Assembly (NCBI RefSeq): GCF_900188085.1 | Contig: NZ_FZOU01000003.1 | Location: 522,567-586,566 of the forward strand | Source: Granulicella rosea | Lineage (GTDB): Bacteria > Acidobacteriota > Terriglobia > Terriglobales > Acidobacteriaceae | Direction: 5' to 3' | Length of the DNA stretch: 64,000 bases | Shown: one piece after another, positions 33,677-41,886 of the stretch | Numbering within the stretch: position 1 is the first letter of the stretch | How the letters are laid out: each line of letters opens with the position of its first letter | The notes under the pieces: model-generated | What the model was told of the DNA's origin: nothing | The model's input: only the letters and a program-made list of their open reading frames with translations | The model's database searches: none | Made by a program: the position numbers and the translations under genes

Positions 33677-35152
33677 ATGACCAATTTAATCAACATCGAA
33701 AAAAGTGCAGCCTTCAATACTCTGTGGCCTCCGATAGCGGATGCTCTCAGTACATATATCCGCCGCAGATCTGCGGGAGCAGACGGGTATGAGCTCACTT
33801 GGCGGCTGATCCATGTGTGGGAAGCGACTGCCGCTGTTCTTTCGGGAGCGGTGACGACGCGCCTTCGGGATCTTGGGACCGAAGGCAGCGGGGCCTACCT
33901 CACTTGCCGGGAACATCTACATGGTAGGACACTCGATCCGCTCAGTAAGACCTTTAAGAACTCTCAGGGAGCTCTGGATGGAAGTGCAAACAGGAGACTT
34001 GAGCTTCTGCTGTCGGTGGATAGCTTAGACAAAGTAGACAGCGCCTTCCTTCAGTCCGTGAAGCAATTTCTGCACAGTGAAGGAGTTGACTTAAGGCCGC
34101 TTGTCACATCATGGCAGCAAATTTGCGACGTGCCGCCAGATGCTAGCAACCAAAATCTTAGGGTTTATGACGTGTTCAAGCATGTGAACACTTTCCGAAA
34201 CCGATTTGCCCATGTTCCGTTTCCTTACGATGAGGTTGCGAAAGTCGCGGAGACTCTTGCACTCGTGACCGAGCAACTATTCACGGTAGAACCCTTCCCT
34301 TGGCAAGTGTTTTCGGATGGTAGACCTCATAGTCCGTTACACGGAGCGATCGTCTATCGGTCTCGAAAGCTGATAGGTAGCCTGCCCCCAACCGAGACGA
34401 CACACCAGGCAATTGAGCTCGAAGAGCCCCACTTCCTCTTCCCAGGAGCAACGAACAAGAAGTCTCCAGACGAAGCCGAGATGTGGATGAGTCGGCCGTT
34501 TCTGTTCGTAGATTCCATGTTCAGGCCTAGCGTTCTAACGCGCTTGATTTCCGAGGCGAACGGGGTCTGGGAGTACACGCGCTTTTTAGCGGAGCGTAAC
34601 TCTGTTGTCAGACAGGAGAGGCACAGCTATCTTGCATCGCTTCCGATTCCTTCATCTATCGACTATCCTCCATCGCCGGACGAGCAGGAGGATGAGGCTC
34701 AACAGGCTCTTGAGCAAGGTGCCCTCGATGCTGTGCCATCTCCTCCGGCTTCTAATAGAGATCAAGACTTCGAACGAGCGCTTCGCGATATTGCGAACGA
34801 AGAGTATGTACCCGCCATAAAGTTCTTCCAAGACTTGGTAGAAAAGAGGCCGGACTATCATATCGCATGGCTAAGGCTTGGATATGCTCTACGTGAGCAC
34901 GCGATGAGGATTAGGTTTTCAGAACCCGAAGAAGCTAAATTGCTTTTTGACAGAAGTATCGACGCCTTAACTCGCGCAACGCAACACCGGAGTTTGGCTT
35001 GGCAAGCGCAGGCTCTATATGAAAGATCGAAATCTCGTTACCACACGGAAGATTTGACTCAAGCTCTTCAGGATGCTCAAGGAGCCTACGCCAAGACGAA
35101 GGAACCCAAGTATCAAAGCTGGATCACCTATATTTCCCAGCATGACAAATAG
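33677..35152 (+). CDS. HEPN-motif protein with C-terminal TPR repeats
   Basis: The protein is 491 aa from ATG 33677 (the open frame begins earlier without a good start). The N-terminal about 210 residues are helical and contain KHVNTFRNRFAHVPFP. This includes R174-N-x3-H179, the Rx4-6H motif of HEPN ribonucleases in its common RNxxxH form. A proline/glutamate-rich linker (about 350-385) leads to TPR-like helices (about 390-490: DFERALRDIANEEYVPAIKFFQDL, ERPDYHIAWLRLGYALREH-type). Base composition is more AT-rich than its neighbours. It is placed between the att site and the integrase, a typical cargo position. RNase and defence roles are inference. Confidence 0.75.
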   Translation: MTNLINIEKSAAFNTLWPPIADALSTYIRRRSAGADGYELTWRLIHVWEATAAVLSGAVTTRLRDLGTEGSGAYLTCREHLHGRTLDPLSKTFKNSQGALDGSANRRLELLLSVDSLDKVDSAFLQSVKQFLHSEGVDLRPLVTSWQQICDVPPDASNQNLRVYDVFKHVNTFRNRFAHVPFPYDEVAKVAETLALVTEQLFTVEPFPWQVFSDGRPHSPLHGAIVYRSRKLIGSLPPTETTHQAIELEEPHFLFPGATNKKSPDEAEMWMSRPFLFVDSMFRPSVLTRLISEANGVWEYTRFLAERNSVVRQERHSYLASLPIPSSIDYPPSPDEQEDEAQQALEQGALDAVPSPPASNRDQDFERALRDIANEEYVPAIKFFQDLVEKRPDYHIAWLRLGYALREHAMRIRFSEPEEAKLLFDRSIDALTRATQHRSLAWQAQALYERSKSRYHTEDLTQALQDAQGAYAKTKEPKYQSWITYISQHDK

Positions 35153-35198
35153 GCTCCGTCCGTGGCTGTTTCGAGATTTCTATGCCTGAACTTTAATG

Positions 35199-36317
35199 TC
35201 AACCCGAAACGACAATTCGAGCGGATGATTCAGCGGACTTTGACGGAGGTCTCTTAACCGGAGGATTCTTCACTAATGACTCCAAAGCGTCGCGTTTCGC
35301 CTCCATCCGAATGTGGCTGTAGTGCTTGAGCATGTTGCGTGAGACGTGTCCCGCAATATCCATGATTGTCTGCTCACCAGCACCGCTTTCTGCAAGATCG
35401 GTGATGAGCGTATGACGGTGATCGTGCCAGCGCCCCGTCACTTTGGAGTTCCGTCGCACCGTATCCCAAGCTGTCTTGAGCGTCGTCACGGGTCGCGTTG
35501 GGTCGCTCGGCCTGGGCTTGCCGAAAGGGAAGAGATACCATTCGGGTCGAATCTCTGAGAACACGGCCTCGTACCATTCAGCGTATTCAGCCAAAGTCTC
35601 GGAGAGTGCCGAGTTTAGCGGAATGGTTCTCCCTTCGCCGGCCTCTGTCTTGCTCTTCCCGACCGTAAGGTAGCCCTTCTTAAGGTCTACCTGCGCCCAT
35701 GTAAGCTGCTTTAGCTCTGCATCGCGGATACCCGCGTTCAGAGCCAGCATGATCGCCGGGTAGATATGTGGCGACTTGGACTTCTTGGCTTCAACCAGCA
35801 TTCTATCTTTTTCGTCCGTGCTGTATGCCTTACCGATGGGTTTGCCCACCTTCAACTTGAGCAGGTTGCGCTTGCGAAGACGAATTCGCAGCAAGTCGCC
35901 AGGATCGCCCATAAGACGCAAGAGGAAGCCGACCTCATCGTTGACAGTCTTTGGAGCCGCACCACCCGCCAGACGCTCATTTTGATACGAGGTGACGACC
36001 GCTTCGTTGCAGTCGATAAACATCCGGCTCCCGATGACTCGGCGAATGTGTCCGACTGCATAGGCGGCGAAGGTTGCAGATTGAGGGTGCCGCAGCTTGT
36101 AGGCGACAAGGTATTCGTCGGCCAAATCGCTGATCGTGCGAATGCGTTCCTGACGCGTGTCAGTGATATTGTTGAAGCCCTGTTCAAGTTCGCGCTTACG
36201 ATTCTGTTCCGCAGTTTTGGCGAGAGTCTTTGAATGGCTCTTCGTTGACTCCCGGATTCGTCTCCCGGCGAAATAGAACTCGTACCACCAAACATCACCA
36301 CGAAGAAACAGTGCCAT
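35199..36317 (-). CDS. int: Tyrosine-type site-specific integrase
   Basis: This is a 372-aa tyrosine recombinase that would integrate and excise the element. The N-terminus (GDVWWYEFYFAGRRIRESTK) is an arm-binding beta domain, and residues about 60-150 form the core-binding helical domain. The catalytic domain has Arg in LNAGIRDAELKQL, a Lys-containing TVGKSKTEAGEGRTIPL strand, HxxR in RWHDHRHTLITD, the second His in IAGHVSRNMLKHYSHIR, and the nucleophile Tyr in the same block. All five catalytic positions are identifiable. It lies 2 kb from tRNA-Asn and reads back toward it. Confidence 0.94.
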   Translation of the reverse strand: MALFLRGDVWWYEFYFAGRRIRESTKSHSKTLAKTAEQNRKRELEQGFNNITDTRQERIRTISDLADEYLVAYKLRHPQSATFAAYAVGHIRRVIGSRMFIDCNEAVVTSYQNERLAGGAAPKTVNDEVGFLLRLMGDPGDLLRIRLRKRNLLKLKVGKPIGKAYSTDEKDRMLVEAKKSKSPHIYPAIMLALNAGIRDAELKQLTWAQVDLKKGYLTVGKSKTEAGEGRTIPLNSALSETLAEYAEWYEAVFSEIRPEWYLFPFGKPRPSDPTRPVTTLKTAWDTVRRNSKVTGRWHDHRHTLITDLAESGAGEQTIMDIAGHVSRNMLKHYSHIRMEAKRDALESLVKNPPVKRPPSKSAESSARIVVSG

Positions 36318-36330
36318 GGACGGGGCCCTC

Positions 36331-36579
36331 TTATGCTGTCTTGCGGACGCCCCCGTGTGAACTTTGCGCCTTGGAAGGCGGAATCCTTCCGAGCTCGCGT
36401 GTTCCGCCGGAAGGTTGTGACTCCATCCACTGACTTAAATCGTACTCCCCATAACGCACCAACGTACCTAGCTTGCGAAACTTTGGTCCCCGGCTCTCCA
36501 ACCTCCAGCGGCGCAGTGTTCCAAGGCTAATGTGAAGCCGCTCCGAGATGTCCTGTTCTGTCAGAAAGTCGTTGTCCAT
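36331..36579 (-). CDS. Excisionase-like helix-turn-helix protein
   Basis: This 82-aa MerR-like winged-helix protein has FLTEQDISERLHISLGTLRRW and GPKFRKLGTLVRYGEYDLSQWM, the usual excisionase/DNA-binding-domain (HTH_17) pattern. It lies 13 bases upstream of the integrase on the same strand, so the two form a recombination operon. It probably sets the direction of recombination by bending att DNA, as related Xis proteins do; that role is inference from context. Confidence 0.85.
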   Translation of the reverse strand: MDNDFLTEQDISERLHISLGTLRRWRLESRGPKFRKLGTLVRYGEYDLSQWMESQPSGGTRELGRIPPSKAQSSHGGVRKTA

Positions 36580-36652
36580 TGATGGTTCACCGCGTTGGAT
36601 TTTCGTCCTTCCACAGCGTGGCCGTAATCCGGCTCCGCGTCCAATACTTTCT

Positions 36653-36695
36653 GACTATGGCCGTTTCTCGACAGTCATAGTCTTTGACTATGGCC
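36653..36695. promoter_or_regulatory. LysR-type operator cluster upstream of the regulator gene
   Basis: GACTATGGCC occurs at 36653-36662 and 36686-36695. The second copy is half of the perfect palindrome CATAGTC-TTT-GACTATG at 36676-36692. That sequence contains T-N11-A, the classic LysR box. It lies between the divergent excisionase and LysR genes, 155 bases before the LysR start, suggesting autoregulation and possibly control of the integrase operon. Confidence 0.75.
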
Positions 36696-36848
36696 TCAGT
36701 TCTGAGCTTTTGGGATCGCCTTCTACCTCCAGCGTGTTGACTTTGCAGGTACCCAGGCCGACAATTGCATAACGTTGGGCTTGACTTGTGGCCGCACTGA
36801 GTGGATCGACACAGAGCATGAACGGTCACAGGAAAGCGGGCCCCGTAT

Positions 36849-37820
36849 ATGTCAGACCTCGTAGAGTTCAAGAAACTCAAGAACCTCATTGCGGTCGCAG
36901 AAGCAGGAAACATCAGCGTTGCCGCGAAGCGCCTCTACCTATCGCAACCCTCTCTCAGCATTCAGATCAAAGACCTTGAAGACGTGTTGCAGGTTCCACT
37001 CCTGGTGCGCGATCACAAGGGCGTTCGCGCGACTCCTGCCGCGGAGATAATGATTACAGGTGGTCGTGAACTACTGAGGATGCGCGACGCGCTGATTGCC
37101 ACGGCTCGCGCGTTACATCGCGTGACGTTTGTGCCGATGCGCTTGGGCTTCTCTTCCTTCGTAGACCATGCGCTGTACGAGATGGTTTGCTCCATCCACA
37201 CATCGCTCTTTCCGTCGTGCGAGATCAAGCCGAAGAGTGGCGATCCTGTAGACCTCTTGCTCATGCTTGAAAGAGGGGAGATTGACGCTGCATTGGTGAC
37301 GCTTCCCGCTAGTGGCGCGGGACTCAAGGCATATCCCTTTACGCAGAGTCGCCTCGTAGTGTGCATGAAATCCAACGATCCGTTAGCAAAGCTAAAGGAG
37401 ATAACCCCGGCAGACCTTGGCTCGAAACTTACGATCTTCCGCGACCCCAGACAGCATCCTGAAGCGCACGACCGTTTGATCGAGATGCTGGACGTGGTTG
37501 GCATTACAGGCGACGTTGCAAGCACGAACAAGACGCCGCACGATCTTCAATGGATGGTCGAATCGGGAACTGGTTATGCGCTCATCCGGGAGGGTTCGGA
37601 GTTGCAGCCAGGACTCGTAACCCGGCCCGTCGCCGGTGTGACGTGGACTGTCGATAGCGCATTGATTGTCGCGAAATCCACTTCGCAGAAAACGATGCCT
37701 CACTTGGTCCGTGAGATGCGAAAGAGGTTGCGGCTGCAATCGTCGTTGCCGCAATCGAAGAAGCCCGTTCGCTCGGTTCGTCCCAGAATCGGCGACAGAA
37801 TTCTTCCTCTTTTTGGGTGA
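36849..37820 (+). CDS. LysR-type transcriptional regulator of the element
   Basis: This 323-aa LTTR has an N-terminal winged helix (residues 1-65: FKKLKNLIAVAEAGNISVAAKRLYLSQPSLSIQIKDLE). A periplasmic-binding-protein-like effector domain follows (about 95-295: PMRLGFSSFVDHALYEMV, LERGEIDAALVTLP, PFTQSRLVVCMKSNDPLA, MVESGTGYALIREG). The C-terminal 30 residues are basic and Pro/Ser-rich. It is flanked on both sides by the same palindromic operator and lies directly before the conjugation operon, so it probably senses a small molecule and controls transfer and its own synthesis. The ligand is unknown. Confidence 0.9.
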   Translation: MSDLVEFKKLKNLIAVAEAGNISVAAKRLYLSQPSLSIQIKDLEDVLQVPLLVRDHKGVRATPAAEIMITGGRELLRMRDALIATARALHRVTFVPMRLGFSSFVDHALYEMVCSIHTSLFPSCEIKPKSGDPVDLLLMLERGEIDAALVTLPASGAGLKAYPFTQSRLVVCMKSNDPLAKLKEITPADLGSKLTIFRDPRQHPEAHDRLIEMLDVVGITGDVASTNKTPHDLQWMVESGTGYALIREGSELQPGLVTRPVAGVTWTVDSALIVAKSTSQKTMPHLVREMRKRLRLQSSLPQSKKPVRSVRPRIGDRILPLFG

Positions 37821-37825
37821 AGATC

Positions 37826-37877
37826 GGCCATAGTCACAGACTATGGGAAACCCCATTTTGGCCGATCCGGCCATAGG
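37826..37877. promoter_or_regulatory. LysR-type operator cluster upstream of the conjugation operon
   Basis: A perfect palindrome CCATAGTC-ACA-GACTATGG sits at 37828-37846, followed by a further half-site GGCCATAGG at 37869-37877. The core is identical in sequence and 3-base spacing to the palindrome before the LysR gene. It lies 80-130 bases before the first T4SS gene (start 37958), where the promoter of the transfer operon should be. Confidence 0.8.
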
Positions 37878-37957
37878 GAATAAGTATTGGACGCGCGCGC
37901 ACGCGCGGCCTAGTGTCAGGGGCATATCACGACCGTATTGGTCGTTGGAGGTGCCAA

Positions 37958-38281
37958 ATGACACGTATTCGAATCATCATCCAAGCAGCAACGATTGAGC
38001 GGACAAAGCTCTATCTGATACGCGGAGCAGCCTTGCTCCTATGCGTATTGATCTTCCCACTCGCCGCTCACGCGTCGCCATTCGACAGCGGTATCAGCTC
38101 CATCCAAACGCTCTTTACCGGGACCGTTGCCAAGGCCGCCAGTCTGATCGCAATTGTGATCGGCGGATACACGTTCGCTCACGGAGAACCGGGCGCAAAG
38201 AAGACGCTCGCCGGTGTTGCTGCTGGAACGGGAATCGCCATTATGGCGACCAACGTCCTGACTTGGCTTTGGGGCTCCTAG
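37958..38281 (+). CDS. VirB2/TrbC-type pilin
   Basis: This is a 107-aa pilin precursor from ATG 37958 with GGAGG upstream. The N-terminal part is basic; a hydrophobic signal (about residues 23-42: GAALLLCVLIFPLAAHA) ends in a signal-peptidase site. Two more membrane segments follow in the mature protein (TVAKAASLIAIVIGGYTFAHG and TLAGVAAGTGIAIMATNVLTWL). That is the standard VirB2/TrbC two-helix hairpin. First gene of the transfer operon, directly after the operator. Confidence 0.88.
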   Translation: MTRIRIIIQAATIERTKLYLIRGAALLLCVLIFPLAAHASPFDSGISSIQTLFTGTVAKAASLIAIVIGGYTFAHGEPGAKKTLAGVAAGTGIAIMATNVLTWLWGS

Positions 38282-38350
38282 CTTCCAATTCGCTGTTGTC
38301 CTGCGATCCTCACCACTTCACCTCCAACGACGTTCCACAGCGAGGGGTTT

Positions 38351-38647
38351 ATGTCGGAAATAACTCAGAAGCGTCACAACCGAGTCTTCAAGAGTTTGCA
38401 TAAGCCCCTCACTTACATGGGCATCGAACGAACCCTTTTCTTCATGATTGCCGTGTCCGCAGTGGGGATGTTCAACCTCTTCAATTCAATCATCGGGGCC
38501 GTCCTGGTGTTCATCGGCGGCTGCATCTTCGGTCATTGGGTGACGAACTCCGACCCGGCCTTCCTCAAGATTCTCGGACGCTCCGAGAAGTTCAAGCTGC
38601 GCTACGACGCAGCCAAGCAGACAGTTCCGAATGTGGAGGTGCGGTAA
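38351..38647 (+). CDS. VirB3/TrbD-type inner-membrane protein
   Basis: The protein is 98 aa, with the VirB3 signature of a basic N-terminus (HNRVFKSLHKPLTYMGIERTLF), two close membrane helices (FFMIAVSAVGMFNLF and IIGAVLVFIGGCIFG) and a cytoplasmic tail SDPAFLKILGR. Its stop overlaps the VirB4 start by one base (TAATG). It is a core part of the secretion channel that pairs with the VirB4 ATPase. Confidence 0.85.
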   Translation: MSEITQKRHNRVFKSLHKPLTYMGIERTLFFMIAVSAVGMFNLFNSIIGAVLVFIGGCIFGHWVTNSDPAFLKILGRSEKFKLRYDAAKQTVPNVEVR

Positions 38648-41109
38648 TGCTCAATCTCTCTCGCATCATCAAGCCGTGGAAGGAAGCCGACGCCCTCAGC
38701 GCCCACATCAACCTGTATGGGTTCTGGACAGAGACGGCGTTCCTCACCAAGAGCGGCGACCTTGGGATGGTGTTGAGCGTTACCGGGGTGGACTACGAAA
38801 GCCTCGATAACGACGAACAACAGTATGCGGTGAAGCGGCTGGAGTCCGCACTCAAGTCCTTCGGCGAAGGCTTCCACGTCTACCAATACCTCTTCAAGAC
38901 GAACCGGCCCGAGATTCCGTTCGCTCGTTACGATGATGAGCTGATCGACGCCGCCATTGACCAGCGGCGGCAATACTTCGAGTCAAAGCGCGACCGGTTG
39001 TACGAGGTGGAACTCTTCTATGTGATCGTGCTGGAGGGTGCGCGGTCGAAGACCGGCATCCTCTCCGCTCTCGCACGGATTCCGCGCGATCCCCAGGGCG
39101 CTATCCGCGAACTCAAAGCGCAGTTCACCAACGACAACATGAAAGTCCTGCTTCGCAAGCAGATCGACACGGACATGGTGCGGCTTGAGCAGTGCGTTCA
39201 GAACTTCACTCGGCATCTCGCCGACCTTATGCCCATCGAGGTGCAGGGACAGCCCACGCAGTTCAGCTTCTTTCGCAGGCTGCTCAACTTCGATGACTGG
39301 CGGATCGCGGGCAAGCCGCAATCGACCCAGTACCTCGACTTTCAAGTGGTGAACTCCAATATTGAGGCGGAGCGTGACCACCTCCGCGTTGGCGATCACT
39401 TCGTCCGCATCCTCACAATGAAGGAAGCCATTGCGGAGACGCGGCCCCTCGTACTTGACCGGCTCTTCAAGATCGAAGGCAACTTCTACGTCGTCACCGA
39501 GTGGACTCCGCTTTCGATGGCCAAGGCCCGGAAGGAAGTGGACAAACGCCGCCGCCACTTCAATATGAGCAAGTCCGGTTTTGTGTCGCAGATCGGGAGC
39601 GACCCGGCGAAGACGAACCAGCGCGACGTGCTTATTGATGAGTCGAAACAGGCTGACATCGAGAATCTCGGCGAGTGCCTGCGGGCGCTTGGTGACGGTC
39701 AGACATTGGGCGATTTCTCGCTTACGGTCGTGCTGTACAGCACCGACCTTCAGACGATCAATCAGGAGATGGGAGAGTTTACTGGCGTCTTCACAAACGC
39801 CGATGGTGCGCTCTTCACCGAGACCTACAACCAGCTCAATGCCTTGTTTGCGACCGTTCCCGGCAACTATGCCCAAAACCTTCGCAAGATGTACCTGCTC
39901 AACTCCAATTACGCCGACCTGTCGTTCTTGTTCACCATCCACCCAGGCGAGAAGACGAATCCGCACCTTCGTTCGGAGTATCTGGCCGTCCTCGAGACGG
40001 ACAACGCCACGCCCTACTACCTCAACCTGCACAACGGCGAGGTAGCCCACACGCTCATCCTCGGAATGACAGGTTCAGGCAAAAGTTTTCTATGTAATTT
40101 CTTGCTCACGAACGCCCAGAAATATCGGCCGCAAACGTACATTTTCGACATCGGCGGCTCGTTCCAGTCGCTTACGGAGATCTTCGGCGGGACGTACTTG
40201 AACGTTGGCCAGGAGAGCCGGGACTTCACTATCAACCCGTTCAGTCTCCCCGAGACGAAGGAGAACCTGCAATTTCTATTCTCCTTCTTCCGTGTCCTCA
40301 TTGAGGGTAACGACAAGCGTTACCGGCTCGACTTCAAGGAAGAGCGCAAGCTGTGGGAAGCAATAGAGCGGATGTACGTCGTCGCGCCGGAGCAGCGGAC
40401 GCTCTCCACCTTTAGCCAGATCATCGGGGAGTTGAAGGAGCGGTTGCACCGTTGGACCAAGGAGGGGCAGTACGGCTTTCTCTTCGACAACGTGGAGGAC
40501 ACGCTCAGCTTCTCCAAGTTTCAGACCTTCAACTTTGCCGGCTGGGGTGATGCGCCGGAGGTGTTGGAGCCGCTGCTCTTCTATGTGCTTCACAGGGCCA
40601 GCAATGAGATTGCGAACCCCGCAAAGCTGGCTACCTTCAAGACATTTCTGTTGGACGAGGCTTGGCTCTTCATCAAGAACGAGACCATCCGCACCTACAT
40701 CGTGGCGGCCCAAAAAACGTGGCGGAAGCACAACGCGGCGATGATCCTCGCGACGCAGTCCATCAAGGAGCTTGAGGAATCGGGAATGCTGGCGATTGTC
40801 GCCGAGAGCTGCCCAACGAAGATTTTCCTCGCAAATCCCGAGATGAACCGCCAGGTCTACCGCGAAGCCTTCCATCTCAACGACACCGAAATCGACATCA
40901 TTGCCGACCTCATCCCACCCGGCGAGATGCTGATTCGCAAAGCGCAATCCAGCAAGAAGGTCCGGCTCAACGTCGATTCCGTCTCGTACTGGATTGCGAC
41001 CAACAACGCCCGCGACAACCTACTCAAGCGGGAGGCTTTCGCGCAGTACGGCATCGCCGAGGGCGTTCGCCAACTCGCTACCACTCACCCATTCCAACCC
41101 CGTCGCTAA
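38647..41109 (+). CDS. VirB4/TrbE-type conjugative ATPase
   Basis: The protein is 820 aa from ATG 38647, which overlaps the preceding stop; the frame is open further upstream but only inside the VirB3 gene. Domains are an N-terminal CagE_TrbE region and a C-terminal AAA domain with Walker A GMTGSGKS at 473-480 and Walker B TFLLDEAWLFI. WRKHNAAMILATQS and ANPEMNRQVYREAFHLND are further family blocks. It energises pilus assembly and substrate transfer at the inner membrane. Length matches TrbE. Confidence 0.93.
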   Translation: MLNLSRIIKPWKEADALSAHINLYGFWTETAFLTKSGDLGMVLSVTGVDYESLDNDEQQYAVKRLESALKSFGEGFHVYQYLFKTNRPEIPFARYDDELIDAAIDQRRQYFESKRDRLYEVELFYVIVLEGARSKTGILSALARIPRDPQGAIRELKAQFTNDNMKVLLRKQIDTDMVRLEQCVQNFTRHLADLMPIEVQGQPTQFSFFRRLLNFDDWRIAGKPQSTQYLDFQVVNSNIEAERDHLRVGDHFVRILTMKEAIAETRPLVLDRLFKIEGNFYVVTEWTPLSMAKARKEVDKRRRHFNMSKSGFVSQIGSDPAKTNQRDVLIDESKQADIENLGECLRALGDGQTLGDFSLTVVLYSTDLQTINQEMGEFTGVFTNADGALFTETYNQLNALFATVPGNYAQNLRKMYLLNSNYADLSFLFTIHPGEKTNPHLRSEYLAVLETDNATPYYLNLHNGEVAHTLILGMTGSGKSFLCNFLLTNAQKYRPQTYIFDIGGSFQSLTEIFGGTYLNVGQESRDFTINPFSLPETKENLQFLFSFFRVLIEGNDKRYRLDFKEERKLWEAIERMYVVAPEQRTLSTFSQIIGELKERLHRWTKEGQYGFLFDNVEDTLSFSKFQTFNFAGWGDAPEVLEPLLFYVLHRASNEIANPAKLATFKTFLLDEAWLFIKNETIRTYIVAAQKTWRKHNAAMILATQSIKELEESGMLAIVAESCPTKIFLANPEMNRQVYREAFHLNDTEIDIIADLIPPGEMLIRKAQSSKKVRLNVDSVSYWIATNNARDNLLKREAFAQYGIAEGVRQLATTHPFQPRR

Positions 41110-41120
41110 GGAGTTCCGCC

Positions 41121-41882
41121 ATGAAGAGACTTACAACCGTACTCGCAATCATGCTCACGACGCTCGGAAGTCTGGCGATTCACGCCCAGACTGCCTCCCG
41201 CAATGTTTCTTACCACTCGCAGGACATCGTGCCGATCAGGGCAAAGGTGAAGTACACGACGCTCATTGTTGTCCCGGCGAGCGAAAAAATCATGGAGGCC
41301 GCGACCGGAGACAAGGACTTCTGGATTGTGGATGTGGTTGGCAATTTCTGCTTCGTTCACCCGGCGAAGGCGGGTATCAGTTCCAACCTCAACCTCATTA
41401 CGGACAAGGGCAACATCTACAGCTTCACCTTGACTGACATCACCGCATCAGGCGGCGACCCCGATCTCAAGGTCATCATTCAGCCAGCGGACGCTTCCAA
41501 TATCGTTGCGGCGAATGGACCAGCCCAATACGTTCCAGCCGCCCAGCTTGAACAGGCCCATCAACAGATATCGACGCTTCAGTCTCACGTCGGAGCAACC
41601 GTCGATGAGTACAAGAGTGCCTACCCACTCGCATTGAAATTCGACTATACGTTCAAGACGAACGAGGCTCCCTTCGATATCCAGTCGATCTATCACGACG
41701 ACAAGTTCACCTACATCAAGACCAATGCGCCGGAGAAGTTCAGCGTTTATGAGATGCGGGACGGCAAGCCGAACCTCATCAACTACGACCTGCGCGATGG
41801 GACTTACATCATCTCGAAGGTCATGGACAACGGGTATGTCGAGCTAGGCAAGAAAAAGATGGACTTCACGAGAAAGGATTAA
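41121..41882 (+). CDS. VirB9/TrbG-type channel protein
   Basis: The protein is 253 aa with a signal peptide (AIMLTTLGSLAIHAQ). The VirB9 pattern is visible: an N-terminal domain with YTTLIVVPASEKIMEAATGDKDFWIVD and AKAGISSNLNLITDKGNIYSFTL. The C-terminal domain has FDYTFKTNEAPFDIQSIYHDDKFTYIKT, NYDLRDGTYIISKVMDNGYVELGKKK. It forms the outer-membrane core complex with VirB10. Twelve bases separate it from VirB4. Confidence 0.88.
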   Translation: MKRLTTVLAIMLTTLGSLAIHAQTASRNVSYHSQDIVPIRAKVKYTTLIVVPASEKIMEAATGDKDFWIVDVVGNFCFVHPAKAGISSNLNLITDKGNIYSFTLTDITASGGDPDLKVIIQPADASNIVAANGPAQYVPAAQLEQAHQQISTLQSHVGATVDEYKSAYPLALKFDYTFKTNEAPFDIQSIYHDDKFTYIKTNAPEKFSVYEMRDGKPNLINYDLRDGTYIISKVMDNGYVELGKKKMDFTRKD

Positions 41883-41886
41883 CGTC

